Source: G963555815 sp965249615 [NCBI: bacterium]
GTDB lineage: Bacteria > UBA8248 > JACPRG01
Assembly (NCBI GenBank): GCA_965249615.1
Contig: CBDFMI010000004.1
Span: forward strand, 226,813-290,812
Direction: 5' to 3'
Length of the DNA stretch: 64,000 bases
Below are positions 60,737 through 64,000 of the stretch, piece after piece. Below the pieces are notes generated by a model. It saw only the letters and a program-made list of their open reading frames with translations. It ran no database searches and was not told the DNA's origin. Each line of letters starts with the position of its first letter. The stretch's first letter is position 1. The translations under genes and the position numbers were made by a program.

Positions 60737-62449
60737 ATGCCTATTAACGCTAAGGACGTTCTTAAGCGCTACAAGCGCCAGAAATCCGACCGTTCAAATT
60801 GGGATTCCCTCTGGCAGGAACTAGCGGACTACATCGTACCGAGAAAGAATTTCATTATCACGAAGCCCCTGCAGGGTGGCTCTCGTCAGACTAATAGGCT
60901 ATTCGATTCTACGGCTATTTTTGCAAACGAGCGTCTAGCTTCTACGATGCAGGGTACTCTCACATCTTCCGCGTTTCCTTGGTTCTCTCTCAAGATGAGA
61001 AGTGAGGAGCTAAACGAGGTAGAAGAAGTAAAGAAGTGGTTGGAGGAAAGCTCCTCTATGGTCTTGGCGGCTCTCCGACAGTCTAACTTCGAGTCCGAGA
61101 TGCAGGAGCTTTATCTAGACATCGGAGGCTTTGGGACTGGTGGAATGTTTATCGGAGAGAGGGAGCTTGAGCGTTCCGGCAGGTTTCCCGGATTCCGATT
61201 TAGGGCCATGCCCGTCGGGAATTATACGATTACCGAGGATGAGGAGGGGCGTGTAGTCAGCGTCTTTTATGAGTTTGAGTTGTCCGTCACCGCCGCGGAG
61301 GAAAGATTCGGAAAGACCAATCTTAGTGATGACTCGCAGAGGAAGCTGGACGACGATAATAAGAAGGATGACAAGATTAAGATTCTCCATGCCGTGTTCC
61401 GTCGTCCCGGCATAAACGAAAATCAGGTTACGGTCACAACCCCCTCTAGGCTTCTGCCATGGGCCTCGTTGTTTATTGAGATAGAAAAGAGGAAGAAGCT
61501 GCAGGAGAAGGGGTACCACGAGTTTCCGTTCATCGTTCCCCGTTGGGCTAAAGCTCCGGGGGAGACCTACGGGAGGGGGCCGGGGATGACCGCCCTTCCC
61601 GACATTCGTACTCTTAACCGGGCCGTAGACCTGAGGTTTAGGGCCTGGGCCAAGGCAGTTGACCCCCCTCTGTCGGTTATCGACCGGGCGGTGATTGGTA
61701 GGGTTAGGCTGACTCCCGCTTCTATTAACCCAACGCGTTCCCACGATGCAATTCGGGAGATTATCACTCAGTCTCGTTTCGACGTGTCTAACGTCAACGA
61801 GGATCGTCTGATTCAATCTATTCTCCGTATCTTTTTCCATGACCTTGTGCAGTTTAGGCGCAAGGAGGGAACCCCCATCTCCGCTACTGAGGCGGGAATT
61901 ATCTTCTCTCTTATGGAGAGGCTGCTGGGGCCGACATTGGGGCGTATTAGGTCAGAGGCCCTAGCGCCTCTGGTCAATAGACTTTTCCGCATGATGCTTA
62001 GGGCTGGCGTTCTTCCCCGTATTCCCAATGCGGTACTTCGGGCGGTGGAGCAAAACCAGGCTCAGATTGATGTTCGATATGAAGGTCCCCTAGCACGAGC
62101 CCAGCGCTCCGCCGAGGTTGAGGCGGTTGAGGCTGTCGCGGCTCTACTTCTTCCTCTGCGGGAAGCGTTCCCGGACATTATGGACATTATTGATGCGGAC
62201 GAGATGGCCCGTGGAGTTGCAGAACAGCGCGGACTTCCTCAGAGATTCATACGTAGTAAAGCATCTATTGTGAAGATTAGGAGCGTACGACAGGAGGCTC
62301 AGCGTCAAGAAAGAGAGGCGGCGAATATGGAGCGGGCTGCACAGGCATTAGGAAAGGCCGGGCCGGGTCTTAGGGCTTTAGGAGGTCTAAAGCCAGACCA
62401 GGGGAGTCAAAGGACGCCAGGAATCCCTCAAGAGGCAATCGCTGCTTAA
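60737..62449 (+). CDS. Phage portal (head-to-tail connecting) protein, podovirus type
   Basis: This 570-residue protein matches the podoviral head-tail connector family. Key stretches are WQELADYIVPRKNFI, ANERLASTMQGTLTSSAFPWF, GTGGMFIGE and ALAPLVNRLFRMMLRAGVLP. Twelve copies form the ring through which DNA enters the capsid. The long N-terminal wing and helical C-terminus are typical. It begins 6 bp after the previous stop. Confidence 0.88.
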   Translation: MPINAKDVLKRYKRQKSDRSNWDSLWQELADYIVPRKNFIITKPLQGGSRQTNRLFDSTAIFANERLASTMQGTLTSSAFPWFSLKMRSEELNEVEEVKKWLEESSSMVLAALRQSNFESEMQELYLDIGGFGTGGMFIGERELERSGRFPGFRFRAMPVGNYTITEDEEGRVVSVFYEFELSVTAAEERFGKTNLSDDSQRKLDDDNKKDDKIKILHAVFRRPGINENQVTVTTPSRLLPWASLFIEIEKRKKLQEKGYHEFPFIVPRWAKAPGETYGRGPGMTALPDIRTLNRAVDLRFRAWAKAVDPPLSVIDRAVIGRVRLTPASINPTRSHDAIREIITQSRFDVSNVNEDRLIQSILRIFFHDLVQFRRKEGTPISATEAGIIFSLMERLLGPTLGRIRSEALAPLVNRLFRMMLRAGVLPRIPNAVLRAVEQNQAQIDVRYEGPLARAQRSAEVEAVEAVAALLLPLREAFPDIMDIIDADEMARGVAEQRGLPQRFIRSKASIVKIRSVRQEAQRQEREAANMERAAQALGKAGPGLRALGGLKPDQGSQRTPGIPQEAIAA

Positions 62450-62464
62450 GAAAGGAAAGCGAGT

Positions 62465-62743
62465 ATGGCTGAGGAAAAATTCCAGATTACAAAAGAGCAG
62501 GCCAAGAGAGCCGAGTTGTTTCACTCGGTCTATAACAAGGACCCCGGCGCTGAGGTTCTTGATGACCTGAGGCTTAATTTTTCTACCCAGCTTTCGTATA
62601 TGCGCAGGGACCCCACGCACACCGCGTTTCAGGAAGGAGCGCGGGCTGTTGTGTTTTATATCGAGGACCAACTTCGGATTCATAATAACCCCCTCGCGGA
62701 AGTAATTGAGGAAACTGACGAGGACAAGGAGAATAAAGAATGA
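62465..62743 (+). CDS. Small phage structural-module protein
   Basis: This 92-residue acidic helical protein starts MAEEKFQITKEQAKRAELFH and overlaps the next gene by four bases (ATGA). It lies between portal and scaffold-like genes. Function unknown. Confidence 0.6.
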   Translation: MAEEKFQITKEQAKRAELFHSVYNKDPGAEVLDDLRLNFSTQLSYMRRDPTHTAFQEGARAVVFYIEDQLRIHNNPLAEVIEETDEDKENKE

Positions 62744-63639
62744 CGCCAGAGCCTGATGAGAAAGTAGTTGCGGCAGAAGTCAAAGACCCCACCCCTGCCG
62801 ACTCGAAGATTGAGAACATTCCTCCCGAGGATAGACGCCCCGACTTGGTGGATGACAAGGAGAAGGGCGACGACGCTAAGGGAGATGGTAAGGAGACTCC
62901 TTCCGAGCCTTCGTGGAGGGATTCGCTCCCGGAGGAGCTTAGTAAGGAGAAGTGCTTAGAGACGGTGCCGGACGTTGAGACTCTGACGAAGAATTATGTT
63001 GAGGGTCAGAAGCTCATCGGGGGCTCTGTAAGGGTCCCGAAGGCGGACGCGTCTCCCGAGGAGATTGCTAAGTTTCATAAGCAGCTTGGGGTACCCGAAT
63101 CCCCCGAGGGATATAGCATCCAGCGTCCCGATATGCCGGCCGGCATCGAGTTTAATACCGAGGAGCTTTCGGGTGTTTTTGGTGCGATGCATAAGGCGGG
63201 GTACACCAATGCCCAGGCTCAGTCGGGCTTGAACATTTATGGCGGCTTACTGGCTCAGGCTCACGAGCAGCGCTTGTCCGAGGCCAAGGAATCTGAGGCC
63301 GTTCTTAAGGAGGAGTGGGGCGCTGCCTACGATAGGAATATTGCGGTAGCGCAGGAGGCCCTTCGGTTTTTAGGTGGTGATGACCTCGCTCAGAGATTCG
63401 AGGAGACTGGGCTTGGAAATAGCCCAGCCGTTCTTCGTATGTTTTCTCAGATTGGGGACATATTGCAGGAAGATAAGTCCATGCCCGAGGTTAGCGTTGG
63501 CGGTAAGACTAAGGACGAAATGAGAGCCCGTCTCGCCCAGCTACAGTCTGACCCAAATTACCTGTCTGACGCAAACCCCGCGAAGCACCGGGAGACGGTT
63601 TTGGAAGTTACCAGTCTTAATCAGCAGCTTTACAGTTAG
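62740..63639 (+). CDS. Phage scaffolding-like capsid assembly protein
   Basis: This 299-residue acidic protein has a low-complexity N-terminal half rich in Asp, Glu, Lys and Pro and a helical C-terminal half (LAQAHEQRLSEAKESEAVLKEEW). YVEGQKLIGGSVRVPKADASPEEIAKFHKQLG is typical of podoviral capsid assembly/scaffold proteins. The position just before the capsid gene supports it. Confidence 0.75.
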   Translation: MTPEPDEKVVAAEVKDPTPADSKIENIPPEDRRPDLVDDKEKGDDAKGDGKETPSEPSWRDSLPEELSKEKCLETVPDVETLTKNYVEGQKLIGGSVRVPKADASPEEIAKFHKQLGVPESPEGYSIQRPDMPAGIEFNTEELSGVFGAMHKAGYTNAQAQSGLNIYGGLLAQAHEQRLSEAKESEAVLKEEWGAAYDRNIAVAQEALRFLGGDDLAQRFEETGLGNSPAVLRMFSQIGDILQEDKSMPEVSVGGKTKDEMRARLAQLQSDPNYLSDANPAKHRETVLEVTSLNQQLYS

Positions 63640-63645
63640 TACTTT

Positions 63646-63718
63646 TCCCAGGTCGTCTAATGGCAGGACATCGGGCTCTGAACTCGGAGACGAGGTTCGA
63701 CCCATTTCCTGGGAACCA
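63646..63718 (+). tRNA. Phage-borne tRNA-Gln(CUG), divergent T-arm
   Basis: TCCCAGG pairs with CCTGGGA and ACCA is encoded. The D-arm (GTC-TAATGGCAG-GAC) and the loop CTCTGAA give anticodon CUG. The T-arm has TTCGA, but its stem pairs poorly (CGAGG with CATTT). It may be a decayed or altered tRNA. Confidence 0.55.
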
Positions 63719-63924
63719 TCTTTTCACTCCCGAGCTAAGTACGCCCCCCGAGGATAACGTACAACCCCGAGAGTACAAACCACGCCGGGAAGCCTAACGG
63801 TCCGGCTACCACGCGGTTAGACGCGTCGCTCGCCACGTTACGGTAAGGACCCAGCAGGGCCGGAAGTCCGACAACCCTTCAAGGTCATTCGTCGTTTTTC
63901 TTTTTAAACTTGGAGGGTTTTTAC
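63719..63924 (+). other. Structured non-coding stretch before the capsid gene
   Basis: No ORF was found. GC-rich inverted segments such as GCCGG/CCGGC (near 63,800) suggest RNA structure. It ends with TTTTTCTTTTT and an SD (GGAGGG) for the capsid gene. Possibly a leader controlling capsid expression. Confidence 0.4.
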
Positions 63925-64000
63925 GTGTCTACTCAGATTACTACCGCACAGGTGCAGCAGTACAAGAGCAACGTGTTCCTCCTGTTCCAGCAGAAGGGCA
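63925..64000 (+). CDS. Major capsid protein, N-terminus only
   Basis: GTG 63925 after GGAGGG begins MSTQITTAQVQQYKSNVFLL and continues FQQKG before the window ends. The QQYxxNxxLLxQQKG pattern and the place after a scaffold-like gene are typical of phage coat proteins of this group. Only 25 residues are visible. Confidence 0.65.
   Translation, partial: MSTQITTAQVQQYKSNVFLLFQQKG

Overview
This window looks like chromosomal DNA of an uncultivated, GC-rich, Gram-negative-type bacterium. It joins, near position 50,770, a second region of tailed-phage character (a prophage, or possibly a phage contig joined in assembly) that runs off the right edge. Lineage is not decided by the sequence. A CarD regulator, a complete proteobacterial-order ISC operon, tmRNA beside smpB, a Moco riboswitch and selenocysteine use would fit deltaproteobacteria-like or NC10-like groups.

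Chromosomal part (1-50,770). A GT-C glycosyltransferase runs off the left edge. It is followed by an AIR-synthase-like protein, a HAD phosphatase, a TVP38 membrane protein, selD, an acyl-CoA ligase, small exported proteins, a bS22/COX24-like micro-protein, a GT4 glycosyltransferase, a PP1-like phosphatase, RNase R, SmpB and tmRNA. Next come a DUF3179 protein and an AhpD-like protein. A sulfur block follows: sulfite reductase, APS reductase and a TauE/SafE transporter. Then come two WD40 proteins, an amidohydrolase, an aminotransferase, ThiC with a TPP riboswitch, an IMPase, a broken MFS transporter, two paralogous lipoprotein-like genes, NifS, an ACT protein, a MetE-like protein, ThiI, an FHA-trypsin protein and CarD. 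MoaA follows behind a Moco riboswitch, then iscRSUA-hscBA-fdx-iscX, a beta-propeller protein, an HMA protein with DoxX, and GtrA.

The main result is selenocysteine. Four genes contain an in-frame UGA where their family has a redox or metal-binding Cys, and each continues in frame with family-typical sequence: SelD itself, a DUF3179 protein (U-x-x-C), an AhpD-like protein (C-x-x-U) and an HMA-domain protein (C-x-x-U). Each UGA is followed by a hairpin with GGUC in or beside its loop. Conventional gene calling truncates or misses all four.

A second result is a pair of short upstream ORFs (36 and 35 codons) in the leaders of the APS reductase and TauE/SafE genes. They encode nearly the same peptide ending in GCICSxS. 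Seven of ten differing codons are synonymous, and the stop codon lies in a conserved hairpin loop. This looks like a previously undescribed cysteine-linked leader-peptide control of sulfur genes.

Phage part (50,770-64,000). The junction cuts a tRNA-Arg(UCU) gene just after its anticodon loop. After a control-like region (a short promoter-to-terminator RNA unit, a broken DUF3800 gene, a HARE-HTH protein and an IS1595-type transposase), genes run rightward: small early proteins, a D12-class DNA adenine methylase, terminase, portal, scaffold-like protein, a divergent tRNA-Gln and the start of a capsid gene. The order is podovirus-like. No integrase is visible.

Five genes carry single-base frameshifts: GT4, MFS (two), a small membrane protein, FHA-protease and DUF3800. 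Several lie in homopolymers, so sequencing error is a live alternative to true decay.
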